From NCBI GenBank assembly GCA_021414085.1, contig JAIOPC010000009.1:179584-243583 (forward strand): 64,000 nucleotides of DNA, given 5' to 3'. Position numbers and translations under genes: made by a program. The notes beneath the pieces are model-generated. The model searched no databases. It was not told the DNA's origin and saw only the letters and a list, made by a program, of their open reading frames with translations. Source of the DNA: Actinomycetes bacterium. GTDB taxonomy: Bacteria > Actinomycetota > Acidimicrobiia > Acidimicrobiales > Ilumatobacteraceae. This document shows, one piece after another, positions 1 through 7,592 of this stretch (the first letter of the stretch is position 1; each line of letters begins with the position of its first letter).

Positions 1-2
1 TG

Positions 3-332
3 CGCGGTGCAAGAGAACGGCTGGATCGCAAGGTGAGCGTGATGCTGTTCCCCGAAGGGACACGCTCGATGGACGGCGCGCTCGGCCAGTTCAAGGATGG
101 TGCTTTCCGATTAGCGATCGAGTCGGGTCACCCGATTCTTCCGCTCGCAGTCGCCGGCACGCGCGAAGCGATTCCGAAAGGCGATTGGCGATTCAATGTC
201 ACCACCGCTGAGGTGCGCGTGCTCGAGCCGATCGAGACGACCGGCATGACGAACGACGATGTGGCGACGTTACGCGACCGCGTGCGCGCGCTGATCGCCG
301 CCGAGGTCGCACTGATGAAGACCGAAGCGTGA
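3..332 (+). CDS. 1-acylglycerol-3-phosphate acyltransferase (PlsC-like), 5' truncated
   Basis: C-terminal 109 residues of a lysophospholipid acyltransferase; the reading frame is open back to the window edge, so the HX4D catalytic motif lies outside. The visible MLFPEGTRS stretch is the conserved acyl-acceptor-binding block III of the PlsC/LPLAT family, followed by FKDGAFRLAIESGHPILPLAV, typical of block IV. The family transfers an acyl chain to lysophosphatidate at the inner membrane face. A GTG at 33 could be misread as a start, but FPEGTRS would then sit at the extreme N-terminus, which does not fit the family. A MarR regulator follows after 13 bases. Confidence 0.85.
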   Translation, partial: RGARERLDRKVSVMLFPEGTRSMDGALGQFKDGAFRLAIESGHPILPLAVAGTREAIPKGDWRFNVTTAEVRVLEPIETTGMTNDDVATLRDRVRALIAAEVALMKTEA

Positions 333-345
333 AGAGCTGAAGCGC

Positions 346-867
346 ATGCCGCGCTTGTTTGCCAGCGACGATGATCGCGATCTAGTCCGCGCTGAACGCG
401 ATGTGCGGGCCGCCTTCACCGGGCTCGACCTCGACCTCACCTCGTTGGCCGCCGTTTCGAACATCTTTCGCGCCGCCACCGCAGTGCGCAATCACATGGA
501 AGGCGGTGTGCTCGCGCAACACGAGCTGAGCTGGAGTGCGTTCACGAGTTTGTTCGTGCTGCGCGTATGGGGCGAGATGGACGCACGCACACTCGCGGCC
601 GAGGCCGGAGTCACCGCCGCCACGCTCACAGGGGTGATGAAGACGCTGGAAGCGCGTCAGCTGTTACGCCGCAAGACTGACCGTGCGGACGGGCGCCGGG
701 TTCTCGTCACGCTGACGGCCAGCGGCCGCAAGGCTGTCGACGAGATCATGCCCGCCTTCAATCGCCACGAACGTCTCGTCACGCAGGCGCTCACCGAGGA
801 AGAGCAGATCGATCTCGCTCACGTACTACGCACAATTCTTCGCACGGTCGAGGCCATCGACCTTTAA
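346..867 (+). CDS. MarR-family transcriptional regulator
   Basis: A 173-residue winged-helix regulator. Residues about 45-150 carry the MarR fold: a helix with LAAEAGVTAATLTGVMKTLE (recognition helix) and the wing RRKTDRADGRRVLVTLTASG, with the conserved D-x-R-DGR pattern. The N-terminal 40 residues form an extra helical segment. Family members are dimeric repressors released by small ligands, often phenolic or lipophilic. It follows the PlsC gene after 13 bases and ends 12 bases from the convergent amidotransferase, so it could control either neighbour or the catabolic operons beyond; the sequence does not say which. Confidence 0.85.
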   Translation: MPRLFASDDDRDLVRAERDVRAAFTGLDLDLTSLAAVSNIFRAATAVRNHMEGGVLAQHELSWSAFTSLFVLRVWGEMDARTLAAEAGVTAATLTGVMKTLEARQLLRRKTDRADGRRVLVTLTASGRKAVDEIMPAFNRHERLVTQALTEEEQIDLAHVLRTILRTVEAIDL

Positions 868-879
868 CGAACGCGACCT

Positions 880-1602
880 CTAACGGTTGCTGGCCTCGTT
901 CACTAACCACACGAATGCCGGGTCGACTTGGTCGCTGAGCATCTCTGGGTGCCACTGCACAGCGAACACTTCCGGGCGGCCGCTGATCTCGAATGCCTCG
1001 ACCACGCCATCTTCAGCGGTACCAGTGACAACCACGCCCTCACCGGCGCGACCGACAGCTTGGTGATGCAGGCTGTTTGTCGGCACGTCGCCGCCATAGA
1101 TCTTCTCGGCCATACTGCCGGGCGAAACGCGCACGGTGTGGCAACGATCAAGGCGCGGATGGTCGACGCGCTGGTGTACCTCTGCTTCGTTGAGGTGCTG
1201 CACCAGCGTCCCGCCGAGCGCGATGTTCAGCAACTGCGCACCACGGCACACGCACAACATCGGCAAGCGTGCGGCCAGTGCGGCGCGGATCAGCGCGAGT
1301 TCCCAATCATCGCGACCCCGCTCGATCGGGCCGAGCTGCGGATGCGGAGACTCGCCGTACAGCTCGGGGTCTGGGTCGGCACCACCCGTCATCACCAAGC
1401 CGTCGAGACGCTTCATGATCTGGGTCGGGTCGGTGTTGCGGGTCAACTGCACCGGGATCGCACCGGCCTTCTGCAGCGCTTTCGGATACTCGCTCATGTG
1501 CACGTCGACTTCCTCGCCGTGCAGCGCGGGGTAATCGAACATGGGAATCGTCTCGACAGGCAGCCGACGACCCGACAACCCGATCAGCGGCTTCAGTTCC
1601 AT
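880..1602 (-). CDS. Class-I glutamine amidotransferase / gamma-glutamyl hydrolase (peptidase C26, PuuD-like)
   Basis: A 240-residue peptidase C26 protein. The nucleophile elbow reads PMLCVCRGAQLLN, with the second Cys in the CRG position used by PuuD-type gamma-glutamyl-GABA hydrolases, and AVQWHPE supplies the catalytic His and Glu. The N-terminus PLIGLSGRR is typical of the family. I chose the ATG at 1602 because it overlaps the stop of the P450 gene by 10 bases, suggesting coupling; an upstream start at 1635 would lengthen it by 11 residues. It is the last gene of an ADC-P450-amidotransferase operon. PuuD enzymes cleave gamma-glutamyl amides in polyamine breakdown; the true substrate here is unknown. 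Confidence 0.82.
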   Translation of the reverse strand: MELKPLIGLSGRRLPVETIPMFDYPALHGEEVDVHMSEYPKALQKAGAIPVQLTRNTDPTQIMKRLDGLVMTGGADPDPELYGESPHPQLGPIERGRDDWELALIRAALAARLPMLCVCRGAQLLNIALGGTLVQHLNEAEVHQRVDHPRLDRCHTVRVSPGSMAEKIYGGDVPTNSLHHQAVGRAGEGVVVTGTAEDGVVEAFEISGRPEVFAVQWHPEMLSDQVDPAFVWLVNEASNR

Positions 1603-2900
1603 GACACACGAATCGGCAGGCGCTTGATGCCGCAAATGAAGTTGCTACGCAGGCGCTCGTTCGGCCCGTCGAGTTGCACCGCGCTCACCCGTGGCAACAA
1701 CTCTTCGAGCAGGACCTTGATCTCCATGCGCGCCAGTTGCGCACCAAGGCACAGGTGCGGGCTCATCCGCCCGAAGGCAACGTGTTCGTTGGGCGTGCGA
1801 TGAATGTCGAAACGGAACGGCTCGGGAAACTGGCGCTCATCGAAGTCGGCCGAAGTGAACCAGATCACGACTTTGTCACCGCGCTTGATCTTCTGGCCGC
1901 TGATCTCGGTGTCTTGCGTCGCCGTGCGACGGAAGTGCATTGTCACCGTGCCCCAGCGCAGCACTTCCTCAACCGCACTATCGACCAGCGCGCTGTTGCC
2001 GGCGATGCACGCATCGCGCAGTTCAGCGAGTTGCTCGGGATGTTCCGCCAAAGCTTTCAGTCCCGCGGTCATCGTGTAGCGCGACGTGTCGTTGCCAGCG
2101 CTCACCATCAGTACGAAGAAGTTCTTGAACTCCAGCTCGGTGAGCGCCTCACCATCGATGGTCGGCGCGAGCAGCCGAGAAATAACGTCGTCGGTCGGGT
2201 GCGCTCGGCGTTGTTCGGCTTGTTGTTCCGCATAGCGGTAGAGCTCGAGGGCGGCCGGCGAGCGGAAAGGGATGTGCTTGAACTCGTCGGTGTCGGTGAG
2301 ACCCAACGGGTGAGCGGTCATCTCCGGATCGAAGTTGCCCAGCAACGCATCGCCGCGCTCGACCAACCAGTCGCCGTCCGCATCGGGCACGCCCAAGAGG
2401 CGGCCGAGCATGCGCATCGGCAATTGCTTGGCAACACGATCTACGTAGTCGAACCGTTCGCCGAGTTCGCGTGCCTCTTCCACGACAGCGCGTGCGAGCA
2501 GCCGGATGCCGTCCTCGTACGCGTACACCTCGCGCCGACTGAACGGCTTGCTAACCAAACGCCGGTAGCGAGTGTGTTCCGGCGGGTCGTACTCCAACAT
2601 GTTGCGACGCGCAGCGAAGTCGTCGGGGTCCATCTCCTCCAGCGTGATGCCCTGCGCGCTGGAGAACAGGTCGACGTTGCGACTGACGTGCAAGAGGTCG
2701 TCGTAACGAGTGACCGCCCAGAAACCCTTGCCGCCGTCGTGTTCTTCCCACCAACTCACCGGCTCGTTGTCGCGCAACCTGCGAAACGTTGCGTGCGGGA
2801 AACCATTGACGTACGAGTCGGGGTCGACGATGTCCGCGTTGTCGTTAAGGCCAGCGTCACGGTCGGTGACAATTCCACCAGCGTCGGGGCCGGCACTCAT
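1593..2900 (-). CDS. Cytochrome P450
   Basis: A 435-residue bacterial class I P450. Diagnostic sites are the I-helix AGNDTSR oxygen-activation motif, the K-helix EVLRWGT (E-x-x-R), and the haem loop FGRMSPHLCLG with thiolate Cys near residue 384. The loop replaces the usual FGxGxHxC glycines with Arg-Met-Ser, a mild departure. Overall pattern (YRRLVSKPF, FFVLMVSAGND) resembles actinobacterial CYP families acting on steroids or terpenoids, but the substrate cannot be read from sequence. The start at 2900 overlaps the acetoacetate-decarboxylase-like stop as ATGA, so the upstream-extended frame to 3047 is rejected. No ferredoxin gene lies beside it. Confidence 0.93.
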   Translation of the reverse strand: MSAGPDAGGIVTDRDAGLNDNADIVDPDSYVNGFPHATFRRLRDNEPVSWWEEHDGGKGFWAVTRYDDLLHVSRNVDLFSSAQGITLEEMDPDDFAARRNMLEYDPPEHTRYRRLVSKPFSRREVYAYEDGIRLLARAVVEEARELGERFDYVDRVAKQLPMRMLGRLLGVPDADGDWLVERGDALLGNFDPEMTAHPLGLTDTDEFKHIPFRSPAALELYRYAEQQAEQRRAHPTDDVISRLLAPTIDGEALTELEFKNFFVLMVSAGNDTSRYTMTAGLKALAEHPEQLAELRDACIAGNSALVDSAVEEVLRWGTVTMHFRRTATQDTEISGQKIKRGDKVVIWFTSADFDERQFPEPFRFDIHRTPNEHVAFGRMSPHLCLGAQLARMEIKVLLEELLPRVSAVQLDGPNERLRSNFICGIKRLPIRVSWN

Positions 2901-3694
2901 AGCCCGACGCCCTTCGCCAGCGTCGTGCCGCCAGCAAACGTGGTGCCGACGCTGCGCCAGTAGCCGCCGATGATCTCGCGCACCTCCAAGCGCGCGACCT
3001 CCTCGACTGGACTCGGCAGAAGCTCGACCTCGGCGTCGCCACTCCATGCCTGCCCAAGTTCGACGTCGACACCGCTCATCGTCACCAACTCGCTGTAACT
3101 GTCCGCACCGCCTTCGATACGAGGCATGAATCGCGAATGAATCATCGGGTGCCCGTTCACGAACCCGTTGCGCTCGCTCTTCTCGCGCAGCGTGACGCGG
3201 GCATTGACGATGCGACGGTCGTAGTACGCGACCGTGCCCGCGAAGCGACCACCGGGGGCGACGCGCGGGCCGGCCTTGCCGATGGTGACCGGACGTGTTT
3301 GCCAGATACTGCCCAGCTTCTTCGGGTATCCCTGGAAGTGGCCGCGCACCATCGCGAAATCGGTGTCGACCCAGATGTACACGCAGCGGCTATAGATCTT
3401 GCCGTTGTACATGCAACGCACGACCACGAAAGCTTCCTTGTACTGCGCGCGAATTGGGTCGTCGAGTTCGGCGAAGTCGTCGCCGCAACTCTGCCAGTCG
3501 GCAAAGATCATCGCGACGGCGCCCGGGTCGTCGTCGTCGGCAACGAGCGTGAGCGGTTCGGGTAGCAGTTCAGCAACACGCGCCGGATCGGTGCGAAACT
3601 CGACCGTCAACAGATCGCCGCTGTAGTGCCATGGCATTGGGGGCAGGATGGAAGCAGTGCCACCAGCAGTGCGTGGGAACATAAAGCCGTTCAT
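2897..3694 (-). CDS. Acetoacetate decarboxylase family protein
   Basis: A 265-residue protein of the acetoacetate decarboxylase-like fold (PF06314 type). Visible family features are PMPWHYSGDLLTVEFRTDP near the N-terminus, an acidic hydrophobic middle segment, and the GHFQGYPKKLGSIW stretch, where a Lys in the YPKKLG motif matches the family's Schiff-base region. Members include decarboxylases and aldolase-dehydratases of other beta-keto acids. I place the start at the ATG at 3694, giving MNGFMFPRT; the longer frame to 3742 would run into the divergent FAA-hydrolase gene. It leads the three-gene minus-strand operon and shares a 37-base divergent promoter region. Confidence 0.82.
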   Translation of the reverse strand: MNGFMFPRTAGGTASILPPMPWHYSGDLLTVEFRTDPARVAELLPEPLTLVADDDDPGAVAMIFADWQSCGDDFAELDDPIRAQYKEAFVVVRCMYNGKIYSRCVYIWVDTDFAMVRGHFQGYPKKLGSIWQTRPVTIGKAGPRVAPGGRFAGTVAYYDRRIVNARVTLREKSERNGFVNGHPMIHSRFMPRIEGGADSYSELVTMSGVDVELGQAWSGDAEVELLPSPVEEVARLEVREIIGGYWRSVGTTFAGGTTLAKGVGL

Positions 3695-3708
3695 TGCCGA
3701 AACTATAG

Positions 3709-3720
3709 TTTGGGCCCAAA
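3709..3720. promoter_or_regulatory. 12-bp perfect palindrome in divergent intergenic region
   Basis: TTTGGGCCCAAA is a perfect inverted repeat in the 37-base gap between the minus-strand ADC-P450 operon and the plus-strand FAA-ALDH operon. Its right end runs into the AAAGGAG ribosome binding site of the FAA gene (start 3732). The position suits an operator that controls both operons; the binding protein is not known. Confidence 0.5.
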
Positions 3721-3731
3721 GGAGTTGATTC

Positions 3732-4628
3732 ATGGCCGACATCAGGAGGGTTCTGCTCGACGGTTACCCAACCGTCGTGACGCGCGAGGGAGATGCGCTG
3801 GTGGCCGCTGACGGGCGATCAGTTGCCGTCGTCGATGCCGTGCATCTGGCTCCGGTCGAGCCAACCAAGATCATCTGCTGTCACCTCAACCACATCTCGC
3901 GCGTGCACGAGTTCGGTGTTTCGCTGCCGCCGGCGCCGACTTATTTCCACAAGCCGATCAGCGCGCTCAACGCGCACCGCGCAGCGGTCGTGCGACCAAG
4001 CAACTGCAAGTGGTTGAACTTCGAGGGCGAAGTTGCAATCGTGATCGGTCGCACCTGTCGCAACGTGTCGTATGCGCAAGCAGGTGAATACATCGCCGGC
4101 TACACCGTGGCCAACGATTACGGATTGCACGACTTCCGCGACACCGACAGCGGTTCGATGCTGCGCGTGAAGGGTGCCGACACGCTGTGCCCGTTAGGGC
4201 CGGGGCTGATTACGGGCTGGGATTTCCGCGGCAAACGCATCCGCACGCTCGTGAATGGTGAAGTGAAACAAGATGGCAGCACCGACGAGATGGCGTGGGA
4301 CATGCACTACCTGGTCGCCGACATTGCTCGTCTGATCACCCTCGTTCCCGGCGACGTGATCCTTTCCGGCACACCCGCCATCAGCCGCAGCGTGCAACCT
4401 GGCGACGAAGTGACGGTGGAGGTCGACGGCCTCGGCGCGCTCACCAATCACATCGTTGAAGGCCCAATCCCGGTGAGCGACGAAGTTGGCGCGCAGCCGA
4501 CAGAGACGGAAGAGGTGTTGAGCACGGCAATGGGTGGCGATTGGCCGCTGCGCGGTCAGCGGCGACCGCTTGCCACTGAGCGCGACGAGTTGCCGTTCCC
4601 ACGCATTCGTCCGAAACTGCCAGAGTGA
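3732..4628 (+). CDS. Fumarylacetoacetate hydrolase family protein
   Basis: A 298-residue FAH-fold enzyme. The core carries NFEGEVAIVIGR (metal-binding Glu region), GYTVANDYGLHDFRD and SMLRVKGADTLCPLGP, then the SGTP and GDEVTVEVDGLGAL segments conserved in 2-hydroxyhepta-2,4-diene-1,7-dioate isomerase/5-oxopent-3-ene decarboxylase enzymes. These cleave or isomerise C-C bonds in meta-cleavage and homoprotocatechuate pathways using Mg2+. AAAGGAG sits 7 bases before the ATG. The stop overlaps the GTG start of the aldehyde dehydrogenase as GTGA, so the two are co-translated, matching the HpcE/HpcC pairing. The exact substrate is inferred. Confidence 0.88.
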   Translation: MADIRRVLLDGYPTVVTREGDALVAADGRSVAVVDAVHLAPVEPTKIICCHLNHISRVHEFGVSLPPAPTYFHKPISALNAHRAAVVRPSNCKWLNFEGEVAIVIGRTCRNVSYAQAGEYIAGYTVANDYGLHDFRDTDSGSMLRVKGADTLCPLGPGLITGWDFRGKRIRTLVNGEVKQDGSTDEMAWDMHYLVADIARLITLVPGDVILSGTPAISRSVQPGDEVTVEVDGLGALTNHIVEGPIPVSDEVGAQPTETEEVLSTAMGGDWPLRGQRRPLATERDELPFPRIRPKLPE

Positions 4629-6109
4629 ATCCGTTTGTAGGGGGCAACCGCGTCGAAGTCGGCGGTGTATCGGTGTCCACCGATCACTTCATCGGCGGCA
4701 AGCGTGTGTCATCGCCCACCACGTTCGAGGACCGCTCGCCTCTCGACTGGTCGGTGAAACTGGCCGACGTGTCGCGCGGCGACAAGGCGACAGCCGAGTT
4801 GGCGATTACCGCGGCGGTCGACGCGTTTCCCGCGTGGGCCTCGCTCGGGCCTGTTGGGCGCGCCGAGATTCTGCGTCGGCTCGCCGACCTGATCGACGCC
4901 AACATCGAGTCGCTGGCTGCGGTTGAGTGCCTCGACATGGCGATGCTGCACGAGAGCCTGCGACTGCGGGTGCTCTCCCGTGGCGCGCGCAACTTCCGCG
5001 CCTACGCCGACCTTGCCGCGCAATACGAAGAACGCGTGTGGGAATCCAACGGCACCGTCAACCGCGTTCTGCGCATGCCTGCCGGCCCGACCGTCGTGAT
5101 CACGCCGTGGAACGCACCGTTCATGCTCAGCACATGGAAGTGCGCGCCGGCACTCGCCGCCGGCAACACCGTGGTGTTGAAGCCGGCGGAGTGGAGTCCC
5201 CTGTCGTGCAGCTTGCTCGCCGACTTGGCGCACGCGGCGGGCATGCCTGCAGGCGTGTTCAACGTCGTGCAGGGCATCGGTGCCGAAGTCGGCGCGGCGC
5301 TGGTGGCCGACCCGCGTGCGCGGCGCATCAGCTTCACCGGCTCGCCCGCGACTGGGCGCCACATCGGGCGTGAGGCCGCGACCAACCTGGTGCCGTTCAC
5401 CGCCGAGCTCGGCGGCAAGGGACCGTTCGTGGTGTTCGCCGATGCCGACCTGGCAGCGGCAGCACAGAAGGCGGCCGGGCAGTACGACGACTCGGGGCAG
5501 GTGTGCCTTGCTGGCACGCGCCTGTTGGTGGAGGCAAGCGTGCGCGACGAGTTCCTCGCCTTGTTCAACCAGTTCGCCGATCAGCACGTGCTCGGCGACT
5601 CGCACGATCCGGCCACGACCATCAGCCCGATGATTCACCCGACGCATTTCGCGCGCGTCGCGGGCTTCGTTGATCGCGCCCGCGCGAATGGCGACACGAT
5701 CTTGCGCGGCGGCGCTCGCAGCGAACTCGGCGGCGACGACGGACTGTGGTACGAACCGACGCTGATCGAACCGAAATCGAACGACAGCGAGATCGTGCAG
5801 AACGAAGTGTTCGGTCCAGTGCTGACCTTCCAAACATTCACCGATGAAGCCGACGCGGTCCGATTGGCGAACTCGACCGCCTACGGTCTGTCGGCGATCG
5901 TCTACACCTCGTCGCAAGAACGCGCCGAGCGCATGGGCCGCGCGCTTCGCGCAGGCACGATCTGGACAAACTGCTTCCTCGTGCGCGACCTCACTGCGCC
6001 GTTTGGCGGCATCGGCATTAGCGGCATGGGCCGCGAAGGCGGCGACTACGCCCTCGACTTCTGCAGCGACCTGAAGACCTTCCAAGTCAAGGAAGGCACG
6101 ACTTACTAG
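4625..6109 (+). CDS. NAD(P)-dependent aldehyde dehydrogenase (semialdehyde dehydrogenase type)
   Basis: A 494-residue ALDH superfamily enzyme of normal length. It shows the cofactor loop NTVVLKPAEWSP, the general base Glu near 261 in AELGGKGP, and the catalytic Cys near 294 in SGQVCLAGTR. EVFGPVLTF and the C-terminal oligomerisation segment are present. Next to an FAA-hydrolase gene, a role resembling 5-carboxymethyl-2-hydroxymuconate-semialdehyde dehydrogenase is likely but not proven. The GTG start overlaps the preceding stop by four bases; the first 19 residues ahead of STDHFIGGKRV look weakly conserved, so an internal start cannot be excluded. Confidence 0.9.
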   Translation: MNPFVGGNRVEVGGVSVSTDHFIGGKRVSSPTTFEDRSPLDWSVKLADVSRGDKATAELAITAAVDAFPAWASLGPVGRAEILRRLADLIDANIESLAAVECLDMAMLHESLRLRVLSRGARNFRAYADLAAQYEERVWESNGTVNRVLRMPAGPTVVITPWNAPFMLSTWKCAPALAAGNTVVLKPAEWSPLSCSLLADLAHAAGMPAGVFNVVQGIGAEVGAALVADPRARRISFTGSPATGRHIGREAATNLVPFTAELGGKGPFVVFADADLAAAAQKAAGQYDDSGQVCLAGTRLLVEASVRDEFLALFNQFADQHVLGDSHDPATTISPMIHPTHFARVAGFVDRARANGDTILRGGARSELGGDDGLWYEPTLIEPKSNDSEIVQNEVFGPVLTFQTFTDEADAVRLANSTAYGLSAIVYTSSQERAERMGRALRAGTIWTNCFLVRDLTAPFGGIGISGMGREGGDYALDFCSDLKTFQVKEGTTY

Positions 6110-6119
6110 CGGTCCGGCA

Positions 6120-6725
6120 TCAGGACTCGTCGGCCAACTCGCGAGCGATCTGCTGACGCAATCGCTCCTCTGCACGAAATCGTTCGGCAAACATGTGTTC
6201 CGTCACGACGAACCGTCGAACCGTGAGGATGACCGTTTCGCCACCCATGAAACGGGCGTCGCGTTCAGATGTCGTGACCAACTCCCAACCCTCAGCCGCG
6301 AGTTGATTGAGGGACTCCTCCATCCTTGCAGCCGTTCCCTTTGCGGTGGCGAGACCCCCCAACTCAGTCAACGGGATCACGCGATACTCCCAACGTCCAG
6401 GCGCGGGCAAAGCCGGCGAGGTTCGCACTCGCTGAGCAACCAGCGCTCGCTCAGCCGTCTCGGGATCAGTCGCCAGGAATCCGTCGATGTCACCCGCGAG
6501 GAGCGTCTCGCGTTGGGTGGGCGTCAGGATGTCGCCGTGTTTGAGCTGCTCATTGCATGCAACCGCTGTAACTCCGTCGATGACATCGGAGTTCGCGGGA
6601 ACGGCACCGCCGGGAGCGGTGACGATGACAGACAAGGTAGTGCGATCGATGTAGTACGGCACCGGGCAATCGTGGCACACAGAATGCAGGCGAATCCCGG
6701 GTTGAGCGGTGGCGCCGTGTTTCAC
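6120..6725 (-). CDS. Hypothetical protein with DUF4177-like C-terminal segment
   Basis: A 201-residue soluble protein I cannot assign. Residues about 110-175 (GRWEYRVIPL, then LNQLAAEGWELVTT and ETVILTVRR) follow the pattern of short DUF4177-type domains, which have W-E-Y-x-V openings and an AAEGWELV centre. The N-terminal half contains CHDCPVPYYIDR, a CxxC pair that might bind metal or form a disulfide, and an acidic middle. A GTG start at 6725 is the longest choice; a second GTG at 6680, just before CHDC, is possible. It is divergent from the envelope genes at 6756 with a very short gap. Confidence 0.6.
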   Translation of the reverse strand: MKHGATAQPGIRLHSVCHDCPVPYYIDRTTLSVIVTAPGGAVPANSDVIDGVTAVACNEQLKHGDILTPTQRETLLAGDIDGFLATDPETAERALVAQRVRTSPALPAPGRWEYRVIPLTELGGLATAKGTAARMEESLNQLAAEGWELVTTSERDARFMGGETVILTVRRFVVTEHMFAERFRAEERLRQQIARELADES

Positions 6726-6755
6726 TGAATGGGTGACTTCGACGGAGAATTCGCG

Positions 6756-7592
6756 ATGAGCGGTTTGGGCGCACGCCTCGCGCTGGTCGTTGGCTCACTA
6801 GTTGCCGCCGGCGCGGGTTGGTTCGTTGCGGGGAAGGTGCACGACGATCGGCAGTCGGCGACTGCGAACGGCGAGGTTTCGATCTACAACTGCCCGGTGC
6901 CGGGTGGCGATGCGATCGGTGTCGTGAGCGCCGGAGACGAGTTGCAGCTCGTTGGTGTCACCGACGATCGCTGGGCGGTGATTCTTCGCCCTGGCCAGAC
7001 CGATCAGCTGGCGTGGCTGCCGCTCGCGTTTGTCGATACTGATGCCGACGCCGGTGACCTTCCACAGATCACGTGCGGCGATGCCGCCACCGAACCGGCG
7101 ACGACAACCTCAACGACAATCGCCGTCGCCACTACGACCACGTCGCCCGCGACAACAAGCTCGACAACAACGACATCGACTACCACGACCTCAACAACGA
7201 CGACGATCGCAACGACTTCGACGCTGTCGAGCGACCTCACGGCGCCAACGGTCACCCTCACCGCCAATCGTGCCTTCTTCTATACGTCACCGGTGAACGC
7301 GACCTGCACGGGGCAAGATCAACTCGATGTCACCGTTGTGGTTGCCGATCCAACGTTGCCACTCTCCGTCCGTTCGATTCAGGCGACATGGACCGGGCCG
7401 TCGGGTGCGCAAACCGCGGACTTGACTCCGATCAGCGGTAACCGCTTCCGATTGCAGATCACCGCCAACGGTCCCACCGCTGGCGAAGTGCCAGTCACGA
7501 TCACTGCCACGGGTTCCGACGGCGCGGGCAACATCGGCTCCGGTCAACTCGTCGTGCCATTGCGTCAGCCAGCAAGCTTTGGGTGCAGCTGA
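6756..7592 (+). CDS. Membrane-anchored SH3-like protein with Thr-rich linker
   Basis: A 278-residue predicted surface protein. Order: an N-terminal hydrophobic anchor (residues about 5-25), an SH3b-like segment with paired Cys (YNCPVPGGDAIG to DLPQITC), a low-complexity Thr/Ser linker at nucleotides about 7090-7220, and a C-terminal Ig-like beta domain ending in FGCS. The ATG at 6756 is preceded by GGAG at 8-base spacing, better than the in-frame ATG at 6729. The same architecture recurs in the gene at 17867, so the two are probably paralogues. The stop overlaps the next start as TGATG. Function unknown; an envelope or sensing role is inferred. Confidence 0.75.
   Translation: MSGLGARLALVVGSLVAAGAGWFVAGKVHDDRQSATANGEVSIYNCPVPGGDAIGVVSAGDELQLVGVTDDRWAVILRPGQTDQLAWLPLAFVDTDADAGDLPQITCGDAATEPATTTSTTIAVATTTTSPATTSSTTTTSTTTTSTTTTIATTSTLSSDLTAPTVTLTANRAFFYTSPVNATCTGQDQLDVTVVVADPTLPLSVRSIQATWTGPSGAQTADLTPISGNRFRLQITANGPTAGEVPVTITATGSDGAGNIGSGQLVVPLRQPASFGCS

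Noticed and set aside
928..1803. 291-codon plus-strand frame over the amidotransferase/P450 junction
   Set aside because: No recognisable domain; the minus strand has conserved catalytic motifs across the whole stretch.
4709..6190. 493-codon frame opposite the aldehyde dehydrogenase
   Set aside because: Arg/His/Gly-rich shadow frame with no domain; the plus strand is a clear ALDH.
7081..7220. ACA/ACG-rich repeat as a possible CRISPR or minisatellite
   Set aside because: It encodes the Thr-rich linker in frame and has no spacers or regular unit.
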